DNA of 64,000 nucleotides from an uncultured Eggerthella sp. (lineage in GTDB: Bacteria; Actinomycetota; Coriobacteriia; Coriobacteriales; Eggerthellaceae), in NCBI GenBank assembly GCA_900540345.1, contig UQFK01000005.1:1-64000 (forward strand), read 5' to 3'. The notes under the pieces were generated by a model. The model searched no databases. It saw nothing but the letters and a program-made list of their open reading frames with translations, and was not told where the DNA came from. Shown here one piece after another: positions 36,055-44,534 of this stretch; within the stretch, counting starts at the first letter, position 1; every line of letters begins with the position of its first letter. Made by a program: the position numbers and the translations under genes.

Positions 36055-36603
36055 CTAGTCTGTATCGAGCTTAAGATCCTTTAACACTGCAAACGGGTTA
36101 TGGGGATGATCATCGTGTTCTATAACACAATCGCATGTTTCATGATTGAGGTTTGCGCCGCATTGAGAACAAAGCCCCGCACAATCGTCTTTACAAAGCG
36201 GGATATAAGGAAAAGCAAGCGCAAGAGCAGAGCGCACAAGCGCGTCTAGATCAATCTTATCCTTGCCTTCTAAGATCTCGTATTCAACCTCTTCATCTTC
36301 AGTAAAAGAAGCTTCGACATCTGGAATCAGGTAGTAGGCTTCAACCTCGGCATCAATGTCAAGTTCGACATCGTCCAAGCATCGAGCGCATGCACTCAAT
36401 GCGCGAGCTCCGAGCGATCCTGTTACCAAGAATGCACCACCCGTGTTCGTGACAATGAGCTGATAGTGCACAGGCTCTGGAAAAGAATAGCGATCGGCGC
36501 CCATGATGATGTCATCAAGAGCGATATCGCCAGTAAAATCAGCAACTGCCGAAGTCTCGAATAGAGATTCCGGCAGCTTAAGAAAATGCTGTTGTGCGTT
36601 CAT
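36055..36603 (-). CDS. yceD: DUF177 (YceD-like) protein
   Basis: A 182-residue acidic protein of the YceD/DUF177 family, implicated in 23S rRNA accumulation. Conserved features are GARALSACARCLDDVELDIDAEVEAYYLIP, the acidic middle, and DLDALVRSALALAFPYIPLCKDDCAGLCSQCG with cysteine pairs. The two CxxC-like groups suggest a metal site. It overlaps the upstream coiled-coil gene by one base (TAATG). The pairing with rpmF is widespread in bacteria. Confidence 0.85.
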   Translation of the reverse strand: MNAQQHFLKLPESLFETSAVADFTGDIALDDIIMGADRYSFPEPVHYQLIVTNTGGAFLVTGSLGARALSACARCLDDVELDIDAEVEAYYLIPDVEASFTEDEEVEYEILEGKDKIDLDALVRSALALAFPYIPLCKDDCAGLCSQCGANLNHETCDCVIEHDDHPHNPFAVLKDLKLDTD

Positions 36604-37076
36604 TAGCGACCAGCGCTAAGAGAGTTCGCGTTCAAACGATCGCGACAACGGCGAACGCTGTTTAGTGCGGTATCGAGACTTTGCTCGACATGAGAGAATA
36701 CTTCATCAGCAAAGTCTTCAGCACCCGCGCGCGTCTCACGCTCGAGTTCACGAGCTTCAGCCATAATAGTATCCGCTTGCTGTTGAGAGATACGAACGAT
36801 CTCCTGCTCAGATGCGATAGTGATCGCTTGGCTGCGTGCATCTTCAATAAGCCGCGAAGCCTGTGCTTCTGCTTCATCAAGCAGCGCCTGACGTTCTCTG
36901 ATGATCTGACGAGCTTGAGCGAATTCGCTCGGGAAGGTGTCACGGATCTCGTCAAGAATCTCGAATGCTGCCTGAGCATCCACTTGTCGCATGGTATTCT
37001 TGCCGAAAACCGGTTTCGAATCTTCGATGAGCACAGAAAGCTCTTCGATAAGGTTCATTACTCCAATTTCGTCCAT
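36603..37076 (-). CDS. Coiled-coil protein, ATP synthase b/DivIVA-like (function unknown)
   Basis: 157 residues, almost entirely predicted helix, with a long Glu/Ala/Arg/Gln-rich coiled coil (about residues 40-145). No membrane segment or catalytic motif is visible. Similar proteins sit between coaD and yceD in other Actinobacteria and are annotated loosely as ATPase subunit b-like or DivIVA-like; a role in division or polar growth is only a guess. I start at ATG 37076 (MDEIGVMNLIEEL), at proper spacing from GGAAGG; the ATG at 37082 abuts it. A perfect 15-base palindrome lies upstream. Confidence 0.7.
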   Translation of the reverse strand: MDEIGVMNLIEELSVLIEDSKPVFGKNTMRQVDAQAAFEILDEIRDTFPSEFAQARQIIRERQALLDEAEAQASRLIEDARSQAITIASEQEIVRISQQQADTIMAEARELERETRAGAEDFADEVFSHVEQSLDTALNSVRRCRDRLNANSLSAGR

Positions 37077-37091
37077 AAACATCCTTCCAAT

Positions 37092-37106
37092 CGTGTTCAG
37101 AACACG
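37092..37106. promoter_or_regulatory. Perfect palindrome upstream of the coiled-coil gene (possible operator)
   Basis: CGTGTTC-A-GAACACG is a perfect odd palindrome 16 bases before the gene. Its length and position suit a repressor site or a small hairpin in the leader. It does not match the Gram-positive SOS box spacing. Confidence 0.4.
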
Positions 37107-37241
37107 AATAAAATCTTTACTATCTTAGAGCATAAGCGGCACTTAGACAACAAAAAAACCTATTCGTCCTCATCGCAGAGAACAATCGATTCGATAGGAA
37201 GGCCCTTTCGTCGGTAAGCGTACGAGCACGTGGGTCGCTGA

Positions 37242-37727
37242 TCAATATGCTTCGTTGAAATACTCCATAAGCGCACGTTCTACGCACTCAGGCACGAAGC
37301 GCTTCACATCTCCCCCCATTGAAGCCATCTCGCGCACGATCGAGCTCGAAAGGTACATATACTTCGGTGGTGACATGATAAAGAATGTTTCAAGATCCTT
37401 AGAAAGTTCGTAATTGAGTGCAGTGAGCTGGAATTCGTATTCGAAATCAGTGATAGCACGCAGACCCTTTACGACAATATGAGCTTCCTGCTCACGAACA
37501 AAATCGACAAGTAAGCAATTAAAACCTACTACACGAACATTCGGGTAATCCAAAAGCGCTTCTTTCGCAAGATCAACACGTGTCTCTTGGTCAAAGATCG
37601 GTCCTTTTTTATGAGATGCCGCCACTGCAACAATAACCTCATCGAAGACCTGCGCGGCACGAGCGATCACATCGATGTGACCTTTAGTGATCGGGTCGAA
37701 CGTACCCGGAACAACTGCACGCTTCAT
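37242..37727 (-). CDS. coaD: Phosphopantetheine adenylyltransferase
   Basis: CoaD makes dephospho-CoA from ATP and 4'-phosphopantetheine. The 161 residues have the nucleotidyl-transferase motif VVPGTFDPITKGHIDVIARAAQ (T/HxGH form), KGLRAITDFEYEFQLTALN, and PPKYMYLSSSIVREMASMGGDV, all at standard positions. The start overlaps the rsmD stop (ATGA), the conserved rsmD-coaD pairing. Confidence 0.97.
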   Translation of the reverse strand: MKRAVVPGTFDPITKGHIDVIARAAQVFDEVIVAVAASHKKGPIFDQETRVDLAKEALLDYPNVRVVGFNCLLVDFVREQEAHIVVKGLRAITDFEYEFQLTALNYELSKDLETFFIMSPPKYMYLSSSIVREMASMGGDVKRFVPECVERALMEYFNEAY

Positions 37728-38305
37728 TCATTGCCCTTTCTCAAAATGACATAGGTCGTCTCGCCGAAATCCTTCATCGAGACGAGTTCACATTTTACCC
37801 TATGCGCCTCGACTGCACACATTTCTTTATTCTTTTTCGAAAGCTCATAGCAGATGAGCGCCCCTGTATTCAAAACTCCAGCCTCATCAAGCGATGCAAT
37901 GATGTCAAAGACCTCTTGCACAGCATATACATAAGGTGGGTCAAAAAAGACCAGATCGAAAGCATACGGGCGCTTTCGCATTGCAAGTCGTGCGGTATCG
38001 CCAAGTTCGAGCAACGCTTTATCATGCGCATCTTGTAACAAGGCAAGATTGTCTTTCACGATCTGTGCAGCTTGCTTCGATCGTTCAAAGAAGACCGCTT
38101 TAGTTGCACCCCTTGAGAGCGATTCGATACCGAGTGCGCCAGAGCCCGCGAACGCATCGAGCACCACAATGCCATCAAAATCTCCTCGTATGCTAATCAA
38201 GCTGCTGAAAAGAGACTCTTTCACACGCATGGTGGTCGGCCGAGTCGTATCACCTTTGAGCGTCTTGAGGTTTCGTCCCTTATATTTTCCCGCAATCACG
38301 CGCAT
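37724..38305 (-). CDS. rsmD: 16S rRNA (guanine-966-N2)-methyltransferase
   Basis: RsmD methylates G966 in the small-subunit rRNA. The protein (193 residues) begins MRVIAGKYKGRNLKTLKG and has TRPTTMRVKESLFSSL, the SAM-binding LDAFAGSGALGIESLSRGA, and the N6/N2 methylase motif FFDPPY. The fold and length are typical. It is followed by coaD with a four-base overlap and preceded by recG at 23 bases. Confidence 0.95.
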   Translation of the reverse strand: MRVIAGKYKGRNLKTLKGDTTRPTTMRVKESLFSSLISIRGDFDGIVVLDAFAGSGALGIESLSRGATKAVFFERSKQAAQIVKDNLALLQDAHDKALLELGDTARLAMRKRPYAFDLVFFDPPYVYAVQEVFDIIASLDEAGVLNTGALICYELSKKNKEMCAVEAHRVKCELVSMKDFGETTYVILRKGNE

Positions 38306-38328
38306 CGATAAGAACCCTCTTTCGTCAA

Positions 38329-40545
38329 TCAGCTTCGCATCTGTGCACGAAGCTCCTGATCGAGAATAGCACGTTCGAGGGATCCGAGGCTGTCGTTAAA
38401 AACGATATCGTATGCATCATGATAGGCTGCCTCGATGACCGCACTATCTCGAATGACATTGACCAAGCGCAATGGTGATGCGCCATGCTGCCGTGCACCA
38501 AACACATCACCTTCTTTTCGTTGCGAAAGATCTATCTCGGAAAGCTCAAAACCATCTTCCGTCACTTCCATCGCCTGCAAACGCTCAAGTGCCGACGGGG
38601 CTTTCGATCTTGTGATAAGAAATACCTGACCGGGTTTTTCGCCTCGACCTACTCGACCACGAAGTTGATGAAGCTGAGCCAAACCAAAGCGATCAGCATC
38701 TTCAACTATCATGATCGTTGCATTGGACACATCAACGCCGACTTCGACGATAGTAGTAGAGACCAGAATATCGATATCACCCTTCACGAATTCCTCCATG
38801 ATGGATGTCTTCTCTTCTGATGTCATTCGACCATGAAGCAGTGCAACACGTGCTTCAGGAAAGACCTGGGCTTGCAGGATTTTCGCATGCTGCTTTGCAG
38901 CTGCAACGCGTGGATTATCAGCAGCGATCGATGTTTTACTATTCGTGATCGAATCTGATTCGAGACCAAACTCAACCAACGCATATTCAATCTGTTCTTC
39001 CTCTTCAACATCATCACCTTGAAGCTGCTCGGTCGATACGCCGATAAGCGGACAGACAACATAAGCCTGTTCTCCTCGAGCTAGGGCCGCACGAACGGCG
39101 TCATAGGCAACACCTTCGTCTGTAAACGGAAGCACTGAAGTGGTACGCGCGCTCTTCACAGAAGGCGGTTTGCGCAAATAGCTGAGTGCAGTTGTTCCGT
39201 AGAGCGCAAGAGCGAGTGAGCGCGGAATAGGAGTTGCGGTCATAGAGAGCACATCAGCTCCTGGTGCTTTTGCAAGCAGACGCTCGCGTTGATCCACGCC
39301 AAAACGCTGCTGTTCATCAAAACATACAAAGGAGCAATCTCGGAACACAACCGATGGCTCGAAGAGCGCATGGGTGCCAAAACATACAGAGATCGACCCT
39401 TCATGCAACCCAGTTAAAATGATAGAACGATCTTCGGGTGGGGTCATCGCGCTCAAGACCGCCCATGAGATATTAAGCTCGTCGAGCAAAGGGCCGAGTA
39501 CTCGTTCATATTGACGTACCAAGATCTCAGTCGGTCCAACCATGAGCGCTTGATGCCCGTTGCTTGCTGCGACAACAAGCGCAAAAAGCGAAACGATCGT
39601 TTTACCTGTACCGACATCACCAAGCAACATACGATCCATGATAAACGGAGCACGCATATCACCGAGAATATCAGCAATCGCACCCATTTGTTCTTCGGTG
39701 AGCCGAAAAGGAAGCAATGCACTGATCTGCGCAAAGAGAGACTCATCGCTTTGCTGGATAAAAGGAGTATCTCTCTCTGTGCGTCTCTTTTGCTCGCTTA
39801 AAAGCTCTAGCTCAAGAAAGAGCAGTTCCTCATAGAGCAAGCGCCTACGCGCCATCGCTACTTCTTCCATGCTGCATGGAAGGTGGATCGCTCGATAAGC
39901 TTGATACCGCGAACACAAACGATATCGTTTGCGCAATCCAAGCGGCAAAGGATCGTACATTCCGCGTACTACCTTAAGTGCATTTGTTATCAAGCGTTTC
40001 ATAAGCGCAGGTGAAAGTTGATTGAGCGTAGGATGTAAAGCCTGGATGACACCTCGCGCCTCATCTGCATCTTCAATAAGAGCTATGAGCGGATTGGTCA
40101 TGCGCTTGAATCCGTAGTTGAACTCGATCGTTCCCGAGACCGTGAGCAAATCACCACTCGACAACTTCTGAGCAAGCCAGGGCTGATTGAAACAGGTGAC
40201 GATCAACGTTGATGTCGAATCAACGAGCGTGATCTCGACCAGGGAAAGATTTCGGCGCGGTTGCTTAGCCTTCACTTCATGCACGCTTGCCATGATCGTA
40301 CATGAAAGACCGATCTTTGCTTGAGCGATAGTGAGCAACTCGGACATATCGAGATATCGTCGCGGAAATCGATCGAGCAAATCACGCACGCGCGTAACAC
40401 CACGTGCTTCGAGCATAGAAGCACGCTTTTCGCTCACTTGAGCGATCGTGCTCACGGGAGCATCGAAACGCAAGGTAGCAGAAAGGCGGTCGGAGCACTG
40501 CCTCCGATCCGCCTTTCGATCATACTGTGAAGAGCGCTTTGTCAC
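38329..40545 (-). CDS. recG: ATP-dependent DNA helicase RecG
   Basis: RecG remodels stalled replication forks and branched DNA. The 738 residues have an N-terminal wedge/OB domain (about residues 60-200) and superfamily 2 motifs LLGDVGTGKTIVSLFALV, VGPTEILVRQYERVLGPLL, DEQQRFGVDQRERL, MTATPIPRSLALALYG and VVEVGVDVSNATIMIVEDADRFGLAQLHQLRGRVGRG. The helicase box reads DEQQ where the family usually reads DEQH. The GTG start has no strong ribosome site and follows the FakA-like gene by 11 bases, so coupling is likely. Confidence 0.95.
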   Translation of the reverse strand: MTKRSSQYDRKADRRQCSDRLSATLRFDAPVSTIAQVSEKRASMLEARGVTRVRDLLDRFPRRYLDMSELLTIAQAKIGLSCTIMASVHEVKAKQPRRNLSLVEITLVDSTSTLIVTCFNQPWLAQKLSSGDLLTVSGTIEFNYGFKRMTNPLIALIEDADEARGVIQALHPTLNQLSPALMKRLITNALKVVRGMYDPLPLGLRKRYRLCSRYQAYRAIHLPCSMEEVAMARRRLLYEELLFLELELLSEQKRRTERDTPFIQQSDESLFAQISALLPFRLTEEQMGAIADILGDMRAPFIMDRMLLGDVGTGKTIVSLFALVVAASNGHQALMVGPTEILVRQYERVLGPLLDELNISWAVLSAMTPPEDRSIILTGLHEGSISVCFGTHALFEPSVVFRDCSFVCFDEQQRFGVDQRERLLAKAPGADVLSMTATPIPRSLALALYGTTALSYLRKPPSVKSARTTSVLPFTDEGVAYDAVRAALARGEQAYVVCPLIGVSTEQLQGDDVEEEEQIEYALVEFGLESDSITNSKTSIAADNPRVAAAKQHAKILQAQVFPEARVALLHGRMTSEEKTSIMEEFVKGDIDILVSTTIVEVGVDVSNATIMIVEDADRFGLAQLHQLRGRVGRGEKPGQVFLITRSKAPSALERLQAMEVTEDGFELSEIDLSQRKEGDVFGARQHGASPLRLVNVIRDSAVIEAAYHDAYDIVFNDSLGSLERAILDQELRAQMRS

Positions 40546-40556
40546 GATACGAGGCC

Positions 40557-42185
40557 CTATTCGAGCGATAAGATGATCGGATAGAGAGGCTGCTCGCCAC
40601 GATGAGGATCAACCTCAAGATCTTCGTAGGCCTCTTCAATACGTTCGATGATCGTATCGAAGTCTTCTTGTGAGAGATCCTCGCCCGCAAGGATGGTGAG
40701 CGTATCAGCATCATCTGCATTCATGACCTCAAGAATACCAAGCGTCACATCAGCAACGCTATCGCCTACCACCTCAATCAAGCCTTCAGCGATACCAATG
40801 GTGTCGCCCTCCTTGATAGGACCACCGTGCGCATCCTTTGCGTTCTTGATAGCATGCGTGACCTCGCCTGTCCGTACTTCCTGAGCAGCCTCGGTCATTT
40901 CCTCAACGTTTTCTTCAAGCGATGCGGACTCGTCGAAGACAAAAAGCGCTGAGAACGCCTCAGGGACGCTTGTAGTCGCTACGACCGCACAGGGTTTTTC
41001 TGATACGTCGACACAGCTTTGCGAAGCCATGATGATGTTCTTGTTGTTCGGAAGGATGATCACCGCATCTGCATTTACTCGATCGACCGCGTCAAGCAGT
41101 TCCTTTGTTGAAGGGTTCATGGTCTGACCACCAGAAACAACCACATCGACACCGAGACTCTCAAGAATAGCAGCGTTGCCAGAACCCGCAGCAACCGCAA
41201 CGAATCCGATCGGTTTCTTCTCTGCCTGCAACTCCTTTTCAAGTGAAGCAGAGCGCTCAGCGCTTTGAAGCTTCATATTATGGATATGCACTTCAGAGAT
41301 CGCACCTTTGTCCAAGAAGTATGCCAGCACCTCATTGGGGGTATTGGAGTGAACGTGGACCTTATAGACCGGAGCCGAACCAACGCATAGTTCGCAATCT
41401 CCCATACTCTGCAAGAAGTCAAGCGCTTCAGCAGTATCGAGATCATCGGTATGAACAAGAAATTCATTGCAGTAAGTGTATTCTGAGCCCTCCCAGTCGT
41501 TGATCTGCTCAATTTCCGCCTTAGGAGCAGCTGTACGTGCGAACGCAAGTTCGTCGACCATGGCCTCTGCACGACCAGTAAGAGCAGCGACAAAAGAATC
41601 GAAGAAGATAGCAAGACCATAACCGCCCGCATCAACCACTCCATTCTCTTTCAAAACAGGTAGAAGATCAGGGGTGCGCTGAACCGAAGCATATGCTTCA
41701 TTCACGACATTCTGAAGGTACTCTTCAAACTCTGGACGATGCTTCTTTGTTGGCTTTGCGGCAGCTGCAGTATCACGCAAAACCGTGAGAATAGTGCCCT
41801 CAACGGGCTTACGTACTGCATTGAAGGCAACTTCAACCGCTTTAGCGAACGCGTCGCCGATTGCATCCATATCGAAAGATTCATGACCTTCGAATCCCTC
41901 ACACAGACCGCGCAAGATCTGGGAAGTAATGACGCCGGAATTGCCACGCGCACCCATAAGAGCACCAGATGTGATCGCACGGCGTTTCTCAGCAGCCGAA
42001 GCACCGATAGGTAGCGATGCGAGATTCTCTACCACCATCGCAAGCGTAAGCGACATGTTCGTTCCTGTATCGCCATCTGGGACAGGAAAGACGTTCAGGC
42101 GATTGATCTCATCCTTGCGAGCGTCCAACGCCTTTGCAGCAGCTGCAATGGCATTTACCACATCGTTAGAAGTATAGTTACTCAT
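40557..42185 (-). CDS. DhaL/DegV-linked kinase family protein (FakA/YloV-like)
   Basis: 542 residues. The N-terminal ~200 form a DhaL-type ATP-binding domain (NVFPVPDGDTGTNMSLTL, with Mg-binding Asps, then ARGNSGVITSQILRGLCEGF and VDAGGYGLAIFFDSF). A middle and C-terminal FakA domain follows (VHVHSNTPNEVLAYFLDKGAISEVHIHNMKLQ, IILPNNKNIIMASQ). In Firmicutes FakA phosphorylates fatty acids held by FakB (DegV family). No degV gene is in the window. It follows an Asp23-family gene, the usual Gram-positive arrangement. Confidence 0.88.
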   Translation of the reverse strand: MSNYTSNDVVNAIAAAAKALDARKDEINRLNVFPVPDGDTGTNMSLTLAMVVENLASLPIGASAAEKRRAITSGALMGARGNSGVITSQILRGLCEGFEGHESFDMDAIGDAFAKAVEVAFNAVRKPVEGTILTVLRDTAAAAKPTKKHRPEFEEYLQNVVNEAYASVQRTPDLLPVLKENGVVDAGGYGLAIFFDSFVAALTGRAEAMVDELAFARTAAPKAEIEQINDWEGSEYTYCNEFLVHTDDLDTAEALDFLQSMGDCELCVGSAPVYKVHVHSNTPNEVLAYFLDKGAISEVHIHNMKLQSAERSASLEKELQAEKKPIGFVAVAAGSGNAAILESLGVDVVVSGGQTMNPSTKELLDAVDRVNADAVIILPNNKNIIMASQSCVDVSEKPCAVVATTSVPEAFSALFVFDESASLEENVEEMTEAAQEVRTGEVTHAIKNAKDAHGGPIKEGDTIGIAEGLIEVVGDSVADVTLGILEVMNADDADTLTILAGEDLSQEDFDTIIERIEEAYEDLEVDPHRGEQPLYPIILSLE

Positions 42186-42229
42186 GCAAAAGACTCCTCT
42201 TTGCGAGCTGATCGTTGGCGAACGCGCGC

Positions 42230-42574
42230 TTACCTGACCTTGATCCCTTGGACGTGCACGTCGATCCCCTTAAGCGGGCTTTGAATGAACTCTTCGAGCG
42301 CAAATGTTACCTGATCGACAAGGTTCGTCGATACTGCATTAATGTTAACGCCGTGCTCAAGAATGACATAAAGACTGATGAGAACACCTTCTTCATCGAC
42401 AGAGACGATAACACCTTTGCGCAACGGTGAGTTCGGACGCAGTCTTTTGAAGCCAGTGTTCGCGCTCGGCACAGCCATGCCAACGACGCCGTAGCACTGA
42501 AGAGCAGCGTGGCCAGCGATGTCTGCCAAGACATCCTCTGAAACGATCAGATCTCCAGGAATATCGGTACTCAT
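42230..42574 (-). CDS. Asp23/YloU family protein
   Basis: A 114-residue Asp23/Gls24 family protein with ISEDV-like opening (LIVSEDVLADIAGHAALQCYGVVGMA) and central VDEEGVLISLYVILEHGVNINAV, ending in a VDVHVQGIKV strand. Such proteins are membrane-associated cell-envelope stress factors or, as YloU, partners of the DhaL gene downstream. GAAAGGAACGCC precedes the ATG at 42574. Confidence 0.88.
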   Translation of the reverse strand: MSTDIPGDLIVSEDVLADIAGHAALQCYGVVGMAVPSANTGFKRLRPNSPLRKGVIVSVDEEGVLISLYVILEHGVNINAVSTNLVDQVTFALEEFIQSPLKGIDVHVQGIKVR

Positions 42575-42641
42575 GGCGTTCCTTTCAAACCATTGACCCA
42601 CTATGGGCCAACAAGAGGACATGATCTAAGATGATTATATT

Positions 42642-42674
42642 ACACAAAAAAGACCATCCGAATGGATGGTCTTC
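42642..42674 (-). terminator. Terminator after rpmB
   Basis: GACCATCC-gaat-GGATGGTC is followed on the minus strand by TTTTTTGTG, 22 bases after the rpmB stop. Confidence 0.92.
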
Positions 42675-42696
42675 GAGTTCAACGCAAGATTATCTA

Positions 42697-42885
42697 TTAT
42701 GCGCGCTCGACATTACCAGCCTTGAGGCACTTGGTGCACACATTTGCGCGCTTGACCTTACCATTGAGCTTGATAGTAACCTTCTGGATGTTCGGGCGGA
42801 AGGTACGATTCGTAACGCGATGAGAGTGGCTGACATTACGACCAGCGCTTGGTGCTTTACCACAGATCTCACATACTTTGGACAT
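42697..42885 (-). CDS. rpmB: 50S ribosomal protein L28
   Basis: 62 residues beginning MSKVCEICGKAPSAGRNVSHSHRVTNR, with a second cysteine pair CTKCLKAG near the end, so this is the zinc-binding C+ form of L28. It stands alone between its own promoter and terminator. Confidence 0.96.
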   Translation of the reverse strand: MSKVCEICGKAPSAGRNVSHSHRVTNRTFRPNIQKVTIKLNGKVKRANVCTKCLKAGNVERA

Positions 42886-42959
42886 TCTTGATCAACTCCA
42901 TTTATCGTTCATTCTTCGACAGCCCGTATAAGAGCTGTTAATTACAAACAAGCCCTAGC

Positions 42960-42988
42960 AATATACCATACGAGAGAACTCTGTCCAA
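42960..42988 (-). promoter_or_regulatory. Sigma-70-type promoter of rpmB
   Basis: Minus strand TTGGAC, a 17-base spacer and TATATT, 75 bases before the start codon. Good match at both boxes. Confidence 0.78.
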
Positions 42989-43006
42989 GGCTTATCTCAT
43001 GAAATC

Positions 43007-43076
43007 CCGCAGGTGTCGTTATTGTTCGACCGACGGGAGCTTGTAGCCAAGACGAAAGAAAACGGTTTCCCTGCGG
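43007..43076. other. Possible structured element between rpmB and the acidic-protein gene
   Basis: CCGCAGG and its exact complement CCTGCGG bracket 56 bases that contain further short pairings. A TACAAT box (43102-43107) follows. It lies between two divergent genes and might be an operator, a hairpin RNA or chance. Confidence 0.3.
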
Positions 43077-43151
43077 TAATCGCATTTCATACCTGGTTAA
43101 CTACAATAAAAGTATCGAAAGAGACCTACTTCACGAAGGAAGGTGTTCATC

Positions 43152-43337
43152 ATGGATATCTCGAATGAGGAACTGAATCGCATCGCAAAGGACGACCTTG
43201 AAAAACTCGAATACGATATTCGCGGCGAAGCAGAAGCTGCAGTCGAGGATTTCGATGCGCAAGGAAACGAAGGTGCAGCTGCTGCAGCTGCTGAAAGCGC
43301 TGCTGAATTCGATGAAGCGATGAGGGCTATCAAGTAA
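43152..43337 (+). CDS. Small acidic alanine-rich protein (function unknown)
   Basis: A 61-residue plus-strand gene in a long minus-strand stretch. The ATG is preceded by GGAAGG at eight bases, and a terminator follows 50 bases after the stop, so it looks like a real single-gene unit. The product is strongly acidic and helical. It opens MDISNEELNRIAKDDLEKLE and ends in a run of Ala, Glu and Asp (EGAAAAAAESAAEFDEAMRAIK region). No signal peptide, cysteine or known motif is seen. I do not recognise a family. It could be a lineage-specific protein that binds a basic partner, but that is a guess. Confidence 0.75.
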   Translation: MDISNEELNRIAKDDLEKLEYDIRGEAEAAVEDFDAQGNEGAAAAAAESAAEFDEAMRAIK

Positions 43338-43388
43338 TCACCCTTCTGCCACATCGCACTTCGAAACGCCCTGAAGCGTTCAAGAACA

Positions 43389-43420
43389 CCAGCCACTCTT
43401 ACTATCGAAGAGTGGCTGTT
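43389..43420 (+). terminator. Terminator after the acidic-protein gene
   Basis: AGCCACTCTT and AAGAGTGGCT enclose a seven-base loop, followed by TGTTGTTAT. The T-run is weak. Confidence 0.7.
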
Positions 43421-43527
43421 GTTATACCTATCTCGTATTTAGAAACCCCGTACACTACAAGACTACCCTTAATGGTATCGAAGTATAACTTTACCCGTCA
43501 GATAAGAGTTCCCTACTCTGCAAGCAT

Positions 43528-44046
43528 CTAACGATGTTTCTTGAAAGGATTCTTGCTAAAGACCTCTTTGATATCGCCAAACGCTTCCGAGAATTCACCA
43601 ACAACCTCTTTACCATCTTTATAAAGCGAATTCAAAGTCTTAGTCGCACCTGCAATCGTTTCTTTAGCAGAATCGGTGAGAAACCCTTCGGGCTCTTCAT
43701 CATCACCGTCTTTTCCATCTGAAGAAGCGATTCTGACCTGTGAGAGATCGTCTGCATTCATCTGCTCATCGACAATATGAACCGAACTCTTCGCAGCCTT
43801 GCTCGCTGCTTGCTCTCCTGCAGCGACATCAAAAGCTTTGGATTCTTCAGAAGAAAGCGGCGTGAGCGGCACGCTTCCCTGCATCTTCTTCTCTAATTCG
43901 ACCTCGATCAAATAGACCTGATCATCAATACGATCGAGCCTCTTATCATATCCGCTCAGCTCGAATGGAATGGAAGATACAACCTCGGCAAGATCGTCAA
44001 GGCGCGCATGAAGCTTGTTGATCATCGTGATAACAGAATCATTCAT
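43528..44046 (-). CDS. Hypothetical protein, acidic, upstream part helical
   Basis: 172 residues, not recognised. An N-terminal helical part (residues 1-55, heptad-like MINKLHARLDDLAEVV...LDRIDDQVYLIEVELEKKM) could be a coiled coil. The middle is Ser/Asp/Glu-rich and probably disordered. The C terminus is helical and ends in basic KNPFKKHR. There is no membrane segment or signal peptide. AGGAAGAGAGAAAG precedes the ATG, and it follows smpB by 21 bases, suggesting the same transcript. Function unknown. Confidence 0.7.
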   Translation of the reverse strand: MNDSVITMINKLHARLDDLAEVVSSIPFELSGYDKRLDRIDDQVYLIEVELEKKMQGSVPLTPLSSEESKAFDVAAGEQAASKAAKSSVHIVDEQMNADDLSQVRIASSDGKDGDDEEPEGFLTDSAKETIAGATKTLNSLYKDGKEVVGEFSEAFGDIKEVFSKNPFKKHR

Positions 44047-44067
44047 ATCTTTCTCTCTTCCTGGGAT

Positions 44068-44532
44068 CTAGCGGTAACGTTGCTTCATCGCGCGGTCGAT
44101 CTCTCGCTTCGAATCTCGTTCTGCCATCGAAGCCCGTTTATCGTAGAGCTTCTTGCCGCGAGCAACAGCAAGTTCGACTTTCACACGCGAATTATTATCG
44201 AAATAAATCTTCAAGGGAACGAGCGCCATACCTCGTTCTTGTGTCTTACGCGCAAGATCACGGATCTGATTACGATGCAAAAGCAGCTTACGGGTGCGAT
44301 CAGGATCAGGGTTTGCAATATTGCCATGACTATAGGGGGCGATGTGAAGATTGTGCATCCACACCTCACCATTACGGATGAGCGCAAAACAGTCTGTAAG
44401 CTGACAGTTGTTCTCTCGCAACGAGCATACTTCTGTACCCGTCAGCACAACACCTGCCTCATAAGTTTCAAGGATTTCGTAATCGTGCAACGCACGACGA
44501 TTCTTTGCAATGATCTTATCGACCTTAGCCAT
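44068..44532 (-). CDS. smpB: SsrA-binding protein SmpB
   Basis: SmpB binds tmRNA and places it in the A site of stalled ribosomes. The 154 residues have NRRALHDYEILETYEAGVVLTGTEVCSLRENNC, then MHNLHIAPYS, RTRKLLLHRNQIRDL and ARGKKLYDKRASMAERDSKREIDRAMKQ at the C terminus, where the basic tail enters the mRNA channel. The cognate tmRNA gene is at 17619-17988. It starts two bases after the M42 peptidase stop. Confidence 0.97.
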   Translation of the reverse strand: MAKVDKIIAKNRRALHDYEILETYEAGVVLTGTEVCSLRENNCQLTDCFALIRNGEVWMHNLHIAPYSHGNIANPDPDRTRKLLLHRNQIRDLARKTQERGMALVPLKIYFDNNSRVKVELAVARGKKLYDKRASMAERDSKREIDRAMKQRYR

Positions 44533-44534
44533 GA

